Below the pieces are notes generated by a model. It worked only from the letters and a program-made list of their open reading frames with translations, was not told the origin of the DNA and made no database searches. Of a stretch of 34,597 nucleotides of DNA, positions 9,651 to 17,030 are shown in pieces. Position 1 is the stretch's first letter, and each line of letters starts with the position of its first letter. This DNA is from a virus, in IMG/VR virus record IMGVR_UViG_3300042542_002720, positions 1 to 34,597 of that record; one strand, given 5' to 3'. A program made the position numbers and the translations under genes.

Positions 9651-9958
9651 TTGTCAGTCTCCTATTGAGAATTGTATCGCTTGTGATCCATCAACAGTGA
9701 TCTAGGTCGAACGGGTTCAGCCAGTGCTCGCACAAATACACAGCCACATCTCCGCGCCAGCCCATGTCGTCTCTGCGCAGCCGCTTGCACTTTTGGCTCA
9801 GGGTGAGGTCTCGCGTGACTCCGGGGATCGGTCGCTCCGAAGTCCTTGGAACGACCCCGCCGAAACCAGTTAATTTGACGGCACCCAATGTCAGCCCCTC
9901 AGAACAAGCTCTCGCTCGCCCTCGTCATCCTCGATGCACCGCTGGCGGTGATCCATCA
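9651..9958 (-). other. 308-bp stretch without a confident gene
   Basis: This is the longest gene-poor stretch in the structural block. It holds the weak ORF at 9691-9888 and the short ORF at 9891-9959. A ribosome site precedes the ATG of the internal protein gene downstream (AGGAGACTGACAA before 9650). I see no clear promoter, terminator with a T-run, or tRNA. Confidence 0.5.
9691..9888 (-). CDS. Possible small ORF, TTG start, unknown
   Basis: 65 codons read from a TTG with GAGGGG six bases upstream. The product has clustered Arg/Lys and a more protein-like end (DDMGWRGDVAVYLCEHWL). It resembles no family I know. A separate 22-codon ORF (9891-9959) begins at the stop of the upstream gene as TGATG and ends just before this TTG, so the two might be remnants of one gene split by a frameshift. 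It may also be chance. Confidence 0.3.
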   Translation of the reverse strand: MGAVKLTGFGGVVPRTSERPIPGVTRDLTLSQKCKRLRRDDMGWRGDVAVYLCEHWLNPFDLDHC

Positions 9959-10402
9959 TCAATCCCCGATCTTCAGGCGGCCTGAAAACTGAATAGCCTG
10001 CGAGCCTTCGTAGACGTCTTCTGCGGCCATCCAGTTCTTGTACTCAGGAGCATCTGCCCCGTAGAATTTCGCGCCGAGATACCCGCGCCAGCCGAACAAA
10101 TTCCACGACACAAACGCACCGGGGATCAGAAGGTATGCCGGCAGCGCGAGCAGCGCCCACCACTCGACGTTTACCGCCAGCAACACCAACGCGATAAGCC
10201 ATGCGACAAAGCACAGCACAGGGGCTGCCATTGGTAGACAGAACCGCAGCATCTTCGTGAAGTAGGGTTCCTTGAACCAGTTGCCCTCAGACCCGAGCGG
10301 ATGCAGCACGTCGCCCCATCGCAGCGCGAAGGTGATGCCGAAAGTGCTGCGCTTCGGATTGGTGATGCCTTCGTCGCAGGTGGTGATCTGGTGGACTTTC
10401 AT
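9959..10402 (-). CDS. Membrane protein of structural operon (unknown)
   Basis: 147 aa with two adjacent hydrophobic segments (about residues 55-95, rich in Leu, Ala, Val and Trp) in the middle. A conserved-looking C-terminal block follows, with WRGYLGAKFYGADAPEY and AAEDVYEGSQA. Proteins with this GxKFYGxDxPEY pattern occur in podovirus genomes near tail genes, without known function. The start at 10402 gives an ATGA overlap with the preceding stop. An ATG two codons earlier (10408) is equally readable. It is likely an inner-membrane protein made late in infection. Confidence 0.72.
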   Translation of the reverse strand: MKVHQITTCDEGITNPKRSTFGITFALRWGDVLHPLGSEGNWFKEPYFTKMLRFCLPMAAPVLCFVAWLIALVLLAVNVEWWALLALPAYLLIPGAFVSWNLFGWRGYLGAKFYGADAPEYKNWMAAEDVYEGSQAIQFSGRLKIGD

Positions 10403-11082
10403 CGCCATGCCGCCGATACTGCGCTGTTCCGCGAATAAGATGTCCAGGCCAGACTGAGAGTACGAGGCGATTCTGCTGTAGTCGCTACATGGTCTGCACC
10501 CGATTCATTGGCGCCTTCAAGCGAAGCGTCGAAGCGTTCCGTTGCACCAGTCCATGAGACCGATGATGCGGTGTTGTTGAAGCCGACTCCTACAACAATA
10601 TCGCCGGCCTGTGTATTGATATTGAGGACAGACGGATTAGCATTGTTTGACTGGTTGGTTGTCACGGCAGTCGGAGAAGTTAGATCGTAGGCAGCCCATA
10701 CGCCAATCCGTAGTCGCGCCTGCGTTGTCGTCATATTGACAACAACATCACCTGTCGTCCCGGTCGGGACGGCAGCAATTACCAACGCAGAGAATGACCC
10801 TGTCGCCGTGTCATTGACAGCTACCTGAGTAGTCGCGGTTACGCCTCCGATTGTGACTGACGAGATTCCTGTTACGCCAAGATTATCAGCAAGCGACATG
10901 ATCCCTACAATAACGTGGCGATTCGCTCTGGCAGTCCCAATGCTCACGCCGCTGAAGGTGTAGGTGGAGAGGTCGGACGCACTTCCGGGGGCGTCCCGAT
11001 AGCTGATAGAGGGGGCCGCAGGCGCACCGCTCAGATGCCGAGCAATCGGGTTCTGCCCACCAATACGTGAAAGTAGCGGCAT
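10399..11082 (-). CDS. Beta-rich virion or fibre-associated protein
   Basis: 227 aa, rich in Thr, Ser, Ala, Val and Gly with alternating hydrophobic residues, as in beta-sandwich virion proteins. Recognisable blocks are SSVTIGGVTAT, AAVPTGTTGDVVVN and SWTGATERFD. Genes with these blocks occur in many phage tail regions and have no assigned function. The ATG lies 2 bp after the stop of the fibre gene, so it is probably co-translated with it. Longer in-frame starts lie inside the fibre gene and were rejected. Confidence 0.7.
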   Translation of the reverse strand: MPLLSRIGGQNPIARHLSGAPAAPSISYRDAPGSASDLSTYTFSGVSIGTARANRHVIVGIMSLADNLGVTGISSVTIGGVTATTQVAVNDTATGSFSALVIAAVPTGTTGDVVVNMTTTQARLRIGVWAAYDLTSPTAVTTNQSNNANPSVLNINTQAGDIVVGVGFNNTASSVSWTGATERFDASLEGANESGADHVATTAESPRTLSLAWTSYSRNSAVSAAWR

Positions 11083-11084
11083 GG

Positions 11085-12188
11085 TCAGGTCGTCTTTCCC
11101 TTGGAGGCGATGACCGTGAAGGTCGCTGTCGCTGTCTTGACGATGGTGTAGGTGTAGAGGTTGATGCAGGAAGCATCGCCTGAAGTCGGCGCTGTTCCGC
11201 CTACCCACTTCGGCGTCACTGCGCTGCCGTCAATGTTCATGGCGCTGGCGTAGTACGGCGTCCCGGTCATGGTCGCCATCACCGTCAGCGTGATCGACTC
11301 GCCCACCGCCATCAACGAATCCAACGTCGTGCCGCTGTTGCCGCGCACGTTCAGCGTCCAGTTGTTCGCGCCGGCTGTGGTGAAGTATTGGATCGCCTGC
11401 GTGAGCCAGTCGAAGTGCTGTGTGGCGGCTGGCGCGGCAGCAGTGATCGTGATCTTTTCGAGGGCTTGCTGGACTTTCATCGTGCCGGTGAAGATTTGCT
11501 TCGCCGTCCATGTATGGATGGTGGCAACCAGCGTTGCTTTCAGGTTCGCCCAAGTCAGCTTCTTGGTCGCAGCCGAGGCCGCGCTGTCGCAGATCGCTAC
11601 CGAATCGGCATCAACCGGCGTGGTCTTGCTGGTGCCGGCTGTGGTCAGCGCGCCCCATGCGGCGAAGATCGTCGCCTTGATGTTCGCCCAAGTCAGCTTC
11701 TTGGTCGCATCCGAGGCCGCGCTGTCGCAGATCGCTACCGAATCGGCATCAACCGGCGTGGTCTTGCTGGTGCCGGCTGTGGTCAGCGCGCCCCATGCGG
11801 CGAAGATCGTCGCCTTGATGTTCGCCCACGTCAGCTTCTTCAACGCACCGGCAACTGACGTTTGCACGAACGATACGTTGTCCGTGTCAGCAATTGCAGC
11901 CGCAGATGCCGCAGTGATTGACGCCTCTACCGACGTAACATAATCCGTACCAGCCACAGCAACACTCGGAACACCGGTCGTGCTCAACTTCAACAAGCCA
12001 TCGCCGCCGACCGATGCCATTGCCGTGCCGGACGCATTGATGTACGTAATCTCGTAAGCATTGCCGGTCAGCGCCGGCAGCTTGTCGAACCCGGCACCGA
12101 TCGCGGCAAACTCAGCACGCACGTTTGGCGACACGATCGAACTGCTTTGCGCCGGAGTCCCGCTCGCATTAAAGAAATCGTTTGACAT
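11085..12188 (-). CDS. Tail fibre protein with tandem shaft repeats
   Basis: 367 aa. The N-terminal part (residues 1-60) is typical of a virion-attachment region. A 46-residue repeat follows twice (about 124-169 and 170-215), built on KKLTWANIKAT and TPVDADSVAICDSAA. Partial copies lie on both sides. The 'xKKLTWANIKAT' unit is a well-known element of podovirus tail fibre shafts. The C-terminal region (about 225-367) is a Thr/Ala-rich beta domain that could carry receptor binding. The ATG lies at the stop of the nozzle-like gene (12188). Confidence 0.8.
   Translation of the reverse strand: MSNDFFNASGTPAQSSSIVSPNVRAEFAAIGAGFDKLPALTGNAYEITYINASGTAMASVGGDGLLKLSTTGVPSVAVAGTDYVTSVEASITAASAAAIADTDNVSFVQTSVAGALKKLTWANIKATIFAAWGALTTAGTSKTTPVDADSVAICDSAASDATKKLTWANIKATIFAAWGALTTAGTSKTTPVDADSVAICDSAASAATKKLTWANLKATLVATIHTWTAKQIFTGTMKVQQALEKITITAAAPAATQHFDWLTQAIQYFTTAGANNWTLNVRGNSGTTLDSLMAVGESITLTVMATMTGTPYYASAMNIDGSAVTPKWVGGTAPTSGDASCINLYTYTIVKTATATFTVIASKGKTT
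11544..11819 (-). repeat. Two tandem 138-bp repeats in the fibre gene
   Basis: Copy one is 11544-11681 and copy two 11682-11819. I find a single base difference between them (position 11572 versus 11710), giving one Ala/Asp change. A further partial copy starts at 11820. The length is a multiple of three, so copies can be gained or lost without breaking the frame. The near-identity points to a recent duplication or ongoing gene conversion. Confidence 0.92.
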
Positions 12189-14242
12189 TATCGTAGCCCT
12201 CGTCTCGGGGTGTAGTGAATGATCAGACTGTTGATCGTGAATTGCCCGGTGTAATCGGTATTGTTTGCAAACGTCATTGCGATGTTTTCGGCAGACCCCA
12301 TCAATTCAATCTCGCTTGGCATTAACGTCTGTCCGTCCCACACCAAACCGCTATCCCAAAACAAACCGCTGTCCCAATTACCGACTGTGAAGTTCGAGGC
12401 GTAGTTGACCTGCGCCTGCGGAGCGATGTCGGTCTTTCCGTACCCGAGCGAATAGCTGACGGTGAGCGGCGCATACGTCGAGCCGGTGATTTCCGCCGAC
12501 GCCTTGCGGAACCGCTTGATGAGGCGCGGCCCACGGATCGCATCGTAGTTGAGAGTGATATAAGAATTGATCGCCGTTCCGTCAAAGCTGGTGCCTACGT
12601 CAAGCTGATGCACATAGCCGTCGTTCGATCCGAAGTACGTGACCTCATTGCCACTACTGTCTTCGCCTTCCCACGTGCAGAACACCGGATCAGGGAAATA
12701 AACAGGCAACGATCCGATGAATTTGTCGTTAATGATAGTGGCATACAACCCGTAGCCGTTGGAGAAGAACAGACGGTACTGGCTGCGCTCACGATTGGCG
12801 CAGCACGCCTGACCGAACTGCCGGTTGCTGACGATAAACGGACGGATGTTTGCAGACAGCGACGCCTGATCGAAGTTGCCGTATGCCAGTGTCGCGTTGA
12901 GCCCCATGATGCCGCGATCGTCCAGCGAATAAACACCAGCCATGTTGGCGGCCGTGTAGTCCAGTGCGCCGACGCCATTGTTGTACGTGACAAGGTTAAA
13001 GTCCGCTGTCGAGGAGCCGTACAAGATGAGCGTGTTGTTACGGGTCTGCACCAGCAATGCCCCGCCACTCTGTGAGCCGGGCAACAGGATCAGATTGGTA
13101 ATTCGTTCGCTGGCTGATATTTCAGCCGCACCAAGAATTGCCGTCCATCCGAACGGATCACCAATTGCGCTGTTCTGCAGACTGGCAACGAATGCAAGGA
13201 ACAGATGATTCTTGAACACGGCGATATGCTTCGGCGCATCGCTCGGCATTCCCGTCGTGATAGGAGCCAGAACGTCACCGTCGAACTCGAAGGCCTTGTT
13301 GATCCCATCGCATCCGTAGATACGGGTCTGCCCGGCAGCACCGCCGAAGTTGCCAGATACAAACTCGAAGTGCCCGCTCGGTGCAAGACCAATGGTAGTC
13401 TGCACGCCGGAAAGCGTTACTGTGGCACCACCAGAGAGGGTTGCAGCGCCTGCCGCGAAGTTTCCGCCACCACCGCTAGGCGTCGTGATAACAAACGTGC
13501 CAGCGGCCGTTCCTGACCACGCACCGGATTGCTTGCAGACCCGCTTGACCGTAGCTGTTACGGCACCCTGCGTAAGCGTCTCGCCATCGACAGGTGTAGC
13601 TGTGCCACCAACCGTAAAACTGACGGTCTTGTAGAACGGCACGGCGACCCATCCTGCCGCGCTCGACTTCCAGATATCAACGGCCGTACCACCTGCATTG
13701 TTGCGGAAGGCATAGACGCTGCTGCCGTACTGCACGACGCCACGCACCGGACCTGATCCGGTTGGGCGGGAGATTGCAGCACGATATGTATTGGCAGCCA
13801 ACGCGCTGTATGCAGCAGCGAGCGATGCCGTTCCGCTCTGGCCGATCGTGCTGTTGCACACCGCAACGACGGTTATACCTACACGCAAGTTCTCGCCGTT
13901 GGTGAAGGCACCAGTCGTCGCAGTCAACACAAGCTGTCCGGTTGGTGTTGCGAGGAGCACGCCGGTCGTTCCAGAGGTCTGCCCGTTGATCGTATCGCCA
14001 AGGCTGACACTACCGCCCATCGTAACGCCAAGGATGGTATAGACCGCAGTAGACGGCGAGGTGTGGCCGTCGAATCGTTCGTAGCCGGCAATGCGGGTGT
14101 AGCCACCTGTGACGTTGCACTCATAGTTGAGTGCATCGCGGGCGACACCGGGCTTCAAGGACAGCGTAGGCGTGACGAGGTCAAGACCACCCTTGAGGGC
14201 GATCATCTCGTACATCACGCGAGGCATGTCCATCGGCTTCAT
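12188..14242 (-). CDS. Nozzle-like tail protein
   Basis: 684 aa. The N-terminal block (MPRVMYEMIALKGGLD, then LSLKPGVARDALNYEC and GGYTRIAGYERFDG) is a pattern shared by large podovirus tail proteins that follow the adaptor gene. The middle is beta-rich with many Gly and Thr residues, and blocks such as FEFDGDVLAPITTGMPSDAP suggest a propeller-like fold, as in phage nozzles (P22 gp10 and T7 gp12 relatives). It would form the distal tail tube through which DNA leaves. Starts at codons 1, 4 and 6 are possible. The first was chosen because it overlaps the adaptor stop as ATGA. Confidence 0.72.
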   Translation of the reverse strand: MKPMDMPRVMYEMIALKGGLDLVTPTLSLKPGVARDALNYECNVTGGYTRIAGYERFDGHTSPSTAVYTILGVTMGGSVSLGDTINGQTSGTTGVLLATPTGQLVLTATTGAFTNGENLRVGITVVAVCNSTIGQSGTASLAAAYSALAANTYRAAISRPTGSGPVRGVVQYGSSVYAFRNNAGGTAVDIWKSSAAGWVAVPFYKTVSFTVGGTATPVDGETLTQGAVTATVKRVCKQSGAWSGTAAGTFVITTPSGGGGNFAAGAATLSGGATVTLSGVQTTIGLAPSGHFEFVSGNFGGAAGQTRIYGCDGINKAFEFDGDVLAPITTGMPSDAPKHIAVFKNHLFLAFVASLQNSAIGDPFGWTAILGAAEISASERITNLILLPGSQSGGALLVQTRNNTLILYGSSTADFNLVTYNNGVGALDYTAANMAGVYSLDDRGIMGLNATLAYGNFDQASLSANIRPFIVSNRQFGQACCANRERSQYRLFFSNGYGLYATIINDKFIGSLPVYFPDPVFCTWEGEDSSGNEVTYFGSNDGYVHQLDVGTSFDGTAINSYITLNYDAIRGPRLIKRFRKASAEITGSTYAPLTVSYSLGYGKTDIAPQAQVNYASNFTVGNWDSGLFWDSGLVWDGQTLMPSEIELMGSAENIAMTFANNTDYTGQFTINSLIIHYTPRRGLR

Positions 14243-14910
14243 GCCAACGGTCCTCCCATCTGGATCATCGGCAACTGATTGACTTCGAGCTTGTCGAGGA
14301 CGATGCCGTATTCGTTCATGCCCCGGTTATACGCTTCGCCGGCAGCCTCATAGCCACCGTAGAACATCAGCGCCCGCCACACGATACCCATGTGGAACGT
14401 CGCGGGCATGTCGGGCTCTGCGCTATCACCGGACAACTCGGCAGGTTTCTTGTAGTAGTCGTTCGTCACGGTATGGTCGCCGTTCGGTACAGGGCCGAAT
14501 GACAACGTGTTGTCTGGATTTATCGTGAAGACCAGCGGGCGGGACTGTGCGTACCGTAGCGCCCCGTACAGGTAGGAATTGCGAAAGTCGTCGTACTCGA
14601 CGAAGTTCATAAAGATTTCTGTGGTCAGACCCTGCGATGTCACGTAGTTCCGTGCAGCATCAAGTGTCCATGTTGCCACGTCATTTGCCACTGCCGTGTA
14701 AGCACCAGACTGACCGGCGACAGTGACGATGGTTGCCGACTTGCGCATCCACCGCCACGTCGTATGGGCTGACTGGATGTCGAGCCACGCCTGCTGAATC
14801 CAGTTGACAACTCTCCCCAACTCGCCCGTTTGATTGACGGTGGTCGTCATCGGCTGCGCCGTAATTCCTGCCTCGGCGATCAGACGGTTGCATAACTGTA
14901 AAAGTGTCAT
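14239..14910 (-). CDS. Head-to-tail adaptor protein (SU10/P22 type)
   Basis: 223 aa. It starts TLLQLCNRLIAEAGIT and includes VVNWIQQAWLDIQSAHTTWRW (near 35-55), a signature of podovirus adaptor proteins that bind under the portal. The end carries a helical segment (about 175-215). The family forms a dodecameric ring linking portal and nozzle, which fits its place directly before the nozzle-like gene. Its start overlaps the stop of the homing endonuclease as ATGA. Confidence 0.8.
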   Translation of the reverse strand: MTLLQLCNRLIAEAGITAQPMTTTVNQTGELGRVVNWIQQAWLDIQSAHTTWRWMRKSATIVTVAGQSGAYTAVANDVATWTLDAARNYVTSQGLTTEIFMNFVEYDDFRNSYLYGALRYAQSRPLVFTINPDNTLSFGPVPNGDHTVTNDYYKKPAELSGDSAEPDMPATFHMGIVWRALMFYGGYEAAGEAYNRGMNEYGIVLDKLEVNQLPMIQMGGPLA

Positions 14911-15434
14911 GGTGTAAGCACCTGTTCAATCGACAGACCACGTTTGATGCGCATCGAAATTGTACTTCTGGCAAGACCTAGCTCATCAGCCCATTCAGCT
15001 TGTGTCATCGTTTTTCCAGAAAACGTAATGCGAGGGGCGCGACCGACCTCTTTGTTTAACGCAATACCGTGAGTCAGTCTGTAATGAACAGTATCGTATT
15101 TGATACCTGAGCGTGCACTTATTTCGCGCATTGTTTCACCATCAACAACACGCACATTTCTTTTGTTTCGTCCTTGCTGAGACAACGGAATCCATACGCA
15201 ATTCCACGGTGAGTAGTTGCCGTTTACATCAAGTCGTTCTAACGAGTAGCCGGATGGACACAACCCCATATGTGATAGGAAGGTCGAAAAGGAATCGATC
15301 CATTCTTGACAGACCGAAATACCACGACCTCCATAATGAGGGTATGCACGCACGTTAGGATTGGAACATCTATTTTTCATGTTATTCCACGCCCTGTATT
15401 CAACAGAATCTGTCATCCCGTGCGTGCGTGCCAT
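14907..15434 (-). CDS. HNH-like (His-Me finger) homing endonuclease
   Basis: 175 aa. The N-terminal half carries the pattern of phage free-standing endonucleases: EYRAWNNMKNRCSNP, YGGRGISVCQEW, then SLERLDVNGNYSPWNCVW (about residues 12-85). The C-terminal half has two helix-turn-helix-like DNA-binding modules (about 98-128, starting GETMREISARSGI, and about 139-173, starting GKTMTQAEWADELG). The family nicks or cuts a DNA site near its insertion point, spreading the gene among related phages. It lies between two structural genes, 4 bp after one stop and overlapping the next start. By eye its DNA is more AT-rich than its neighbours, supporting recent arrival. Confidence 0.82.
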   Translation of the reverse strand: MARTHGMTDSVEYRAWNNMKNRCSNPNVRAYPHYGGRGISVCQEWIDSFSTFLSHMGLCPSGYSLERLDVNGNYSPWNCVWIPLSQQGRNKRNVRVVDGETMREISARSGIKYDTVHYRLTHGIALNKEVGRAPRITFSGKTMTQAEWADELGLARSTISMRIKRGLSIEQVLTP

Positions 15435-15438
15435 TGCA

Positions 15439-15909
15439 TTAACCCTCGGCCATCAATCGATTGAGCCACTCGATGCCGCGCTGCGTGTCTTCCAGAACCG
15501 AGAACGGAAACTGCGAAGAGGTCGTGCGGATAACTTCGTTCTGCGGGTTGAGCGACTCTTCGGCCGACTCGTGTTTGGTCTGTACGCTCATCGGTTTCGA
15601 GCGGGCCAGCACCTCAACGTACTTGCGGCGCATGATCCACGGACGACCGACTGGTACCCACTCGGCCTTGCCATTGACATAGAGGTCGATCATCTTGCGC
15701 GGATTCTTTTCGTTCAGCGGCTCGACGCGAATCTTGACCAGTTCTTCCATGAACATCATTTCGGCAAAGTCGTTCTTAGTCAGCGACGATACGACCGGCT
15801 CGATCGCAATCGATTCGCGATCGATCGGCATGTCAAGCGGCGGAAGAATGAAATTGCCGGCAGTTTGCTGGCCGACTTCCATGTCGGCGGTATGAGCAAG
15901 TTCTTGCAT
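15439..15909 (-). CDS. Conserved structural-cluster protein (unknown function)
   Basis: 156 aa, charged, with a core IRVEPLNEKNPRKMIDLYVNG (about 60-80), a basic stretch IMRRKYVEVLARSKP (about 92-106) and an end near PFSVLEDTQRGIEWL. Proteins with the VEPLNEKNP block travel with N4-gp56 capsid genes in podoviruses and have no assigned role. It sits after the head-fibre-like genes, with AAGGAG before its ATG. A head or neck component, or an assembly factor, is possible. Confidence 0.7.
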   Translation of the reverse strand: MQELAHTADMEVGQQTAGNFILPPLDMPIDRESIAIEPVVSSLTKNDFAEMMFMEELVKIRVEPLNEKNPRKMIDLYVNGKAEWVPVGRPWIMRRKYVEVLARSKPMSVQTKHESAEESLNPQNEVIRTTSSQFPFSVLEDTQRGIEWLNRLMAEG

Positions 15910-15937
15910 GTGATACTCCTTGTGTGGTTGGTACAGG

Positions 15938-15963
15938 ACAACCCCCTGTTGCCAAGGGGCTGT
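15938..15963 (-). terminator. Hairpin after the second head-fibre-like gene
   Basis: On the minus strand ACAGCCCC pairs with GGGGTTGT (8 bp including one G-U) across a 10-nt loop, starting five bases after the stop codon. No T-run follows, so it is not a standard intrinsic terminator. It may instead protect the upstream mRNA from 3' decay or partly reduce read-through. Confidence 0.4.
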
Positions 15964-15967
15964 GGTG

Positions 15968-16453
15968 TTAGGCCACTTGCGGACGGTCAGGCAGGGTCAT
16001 GCAATCCACCAGAACCTTCGTGATGCCGGTCTGTGAGGCTTGATTGCTGACACCCATCGTCCATGCCGAACCGGTCGAGATGACCTTCGTCAACTGATAG
16101 CCAATCGGGCAAAGCGTGTCGGGAATGCCGGGGAACTGCGGAGCGTTGGCAAACACACCAGCGTCCGAGTAATCCACGATCTGACCCTGCACGACCTTGA
16201 GTGCTGCGCTGGTGTCGAGACACCAGACGAATACGCCGGCCTTGTTGACAGCGATCGGCAGGAATGCGGCACCGGTCACTGCGTCAGTCGTCGGCGTCGC
16301 GCCGTTGCTGGCACCCGTGAAGGTGTACATCTTGCCCTTGATGCTGTAGTACATGACGAGCGCATTGGTGGTCGTGGTGGTCGTGGTAGTACCGACAGCC
16401 AGACCTGCCTTGGTGAGCATCGCAGTCAGCGGGGTTTGCTGAAGATTATCCAT
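15968..16453 (-). CDS. Head-fibre-like virion protein, paralogue 2
   Basis: 161 aa. It contains a run of eight Thr residues (about 22-29), then a beta-rich domain. The order of elements (AGVFVWCLD, an Ala-Leu-Lys-Val strand, PGIPDTLCPIGYQLTKV) matches that of the preceding gene's product, so the two are paralogues. Such small beta proteins placed directly after the capsid gene are often capsid decoration or head-fibre proteins. The ATG is well spaced from a GGAAC-type site. Confidence 0.68.
   Translation of the reverse strand: MDNLQQTPLTAMLTKAGLAVGTTTTTTTTNALVMYYSIKGKMYTFTGASNGATPTTDAVTGAAFLPIAVNKAGVFVWCLDTSAALKVVQGQIVDYSDAGVFANAPQFPGIPDTLCPIGYQLTKVISTGSAWTMGVSNQASQTGITKVLVDCMTLPDRPQVA
16367..16390 (-). 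repeat. Threonine-codon microsatellite (8 Thr codons)
   Basis: Eight consecutive Thr codons are built largely from a repeated 9-bp unit, ACCACGACC. The tract lies near the N-terminus of a head-fibre-like protein and could change length in frame by slippage. Confidence 0.75.
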
Positions 16454-16480
16454 GGTGCTTGTTCCTTTCGTTGTGTAGAG

Positions 16481-16984
16481 TTAGCCGAGCGAAATGCTCG
16501 GATCGAATGCGCCTACCGGACTGACATAAATCGTCGTTGCGGTATCAAGCGCCGTCGAGTTGCCTGTGAATGCTGAAGCATAGGTAATCATCAGATAACC
16601 GATGATGGCCTTACCCTCGGGTGTTTGCGGAAACTTGACCGCAGCCGCCGTAGCGCCCTCAGTGCCGAAGCCAACGGTCTTGGTACCCGCCGAATCGACA
16701 TAGAAAACAGCAACGTTGAACTTGCCTGCGCCGATCGAAAGACCGGTAAGTGCGGGCATGTCCGTCGAGGCAGCGATCGTGACATGCTTGCCATTGGCGA
16801 CGGCTTGAAAATCGGTAGCACCGACTTTGGCAAGCACACCGCCACCGGCCTTGATGACAAGGCCGGCAGTAGCAAGCGCCTGACTCGACATCCGATCGGC
16901 CAGCGCGTTGAGCAAGGGGCGAAGAGCCTCCCGGTCACCGCTGGCCGCAACGGCGGCGAGTTGTTGTGCAACTGTGTTTTGCAT
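16481..16984 (-). CDS. Head-fibre-like virion protein, paralogue 1
   Basis: 167 aa. An N-terminal helix (residues 1-45, Ala/Leu-rich) precedes a beta domain with FNVAVFYVDSAGTKT, a Gly-Thr-Glu-Gly-Ala stretch and IIGYLMITYASAFTGN, ending at VGAFDPSI. This pattern is common in the gene directly after N4-gp56 capsids and is usually thought to be a head fibre or decoration protein. It shows the same order of elements as the next gene. AAGGAG precedes its ATG. Confidence 0.7.
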   Translation of the reverse strand: MQNTVAQQLAAVAASGDREALRPLLNALADRMSSQALATAGLVIKAGGGVLAKVGATDFQAVANGKHVTIAASTDMPALTGLSIGAGKFNVAVFYVDSAGTKTVGFGTEGATAAAVKFPQTPEGKAIIGYLMITYASAFTGNSTALDTATTIYVSPVGAFDPSISLG

Positions 16985-17000
16985 AATGATCTCCTTGAAC

Positions 17001-17024
17001 GGAGCCGCTGAACTAGCCGGCCCC
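17001..17024 (-). terminator. Hairpin after the capsid gene
   Basis: On the minus strand GGGGCCG pairs with CGGCTCC (7 bp including one G-U) across a 10-nt loop, beginning a few bases after the capsid stop. No T-run follows. A stabilising 3' structure for the capsid message, or a weak attenuator, is more likely than a full terminator. Confidence 0.4.
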
Positions 17025-17030
17025 TATGGC

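Noticed and set aside
13558-13866. Minus-strand ORFs inside the nozzle-like gene in other frames
   Set aside because: Arg/Ser-rich shadow translations. The gene's own frame has conserved tail-protein blocks.
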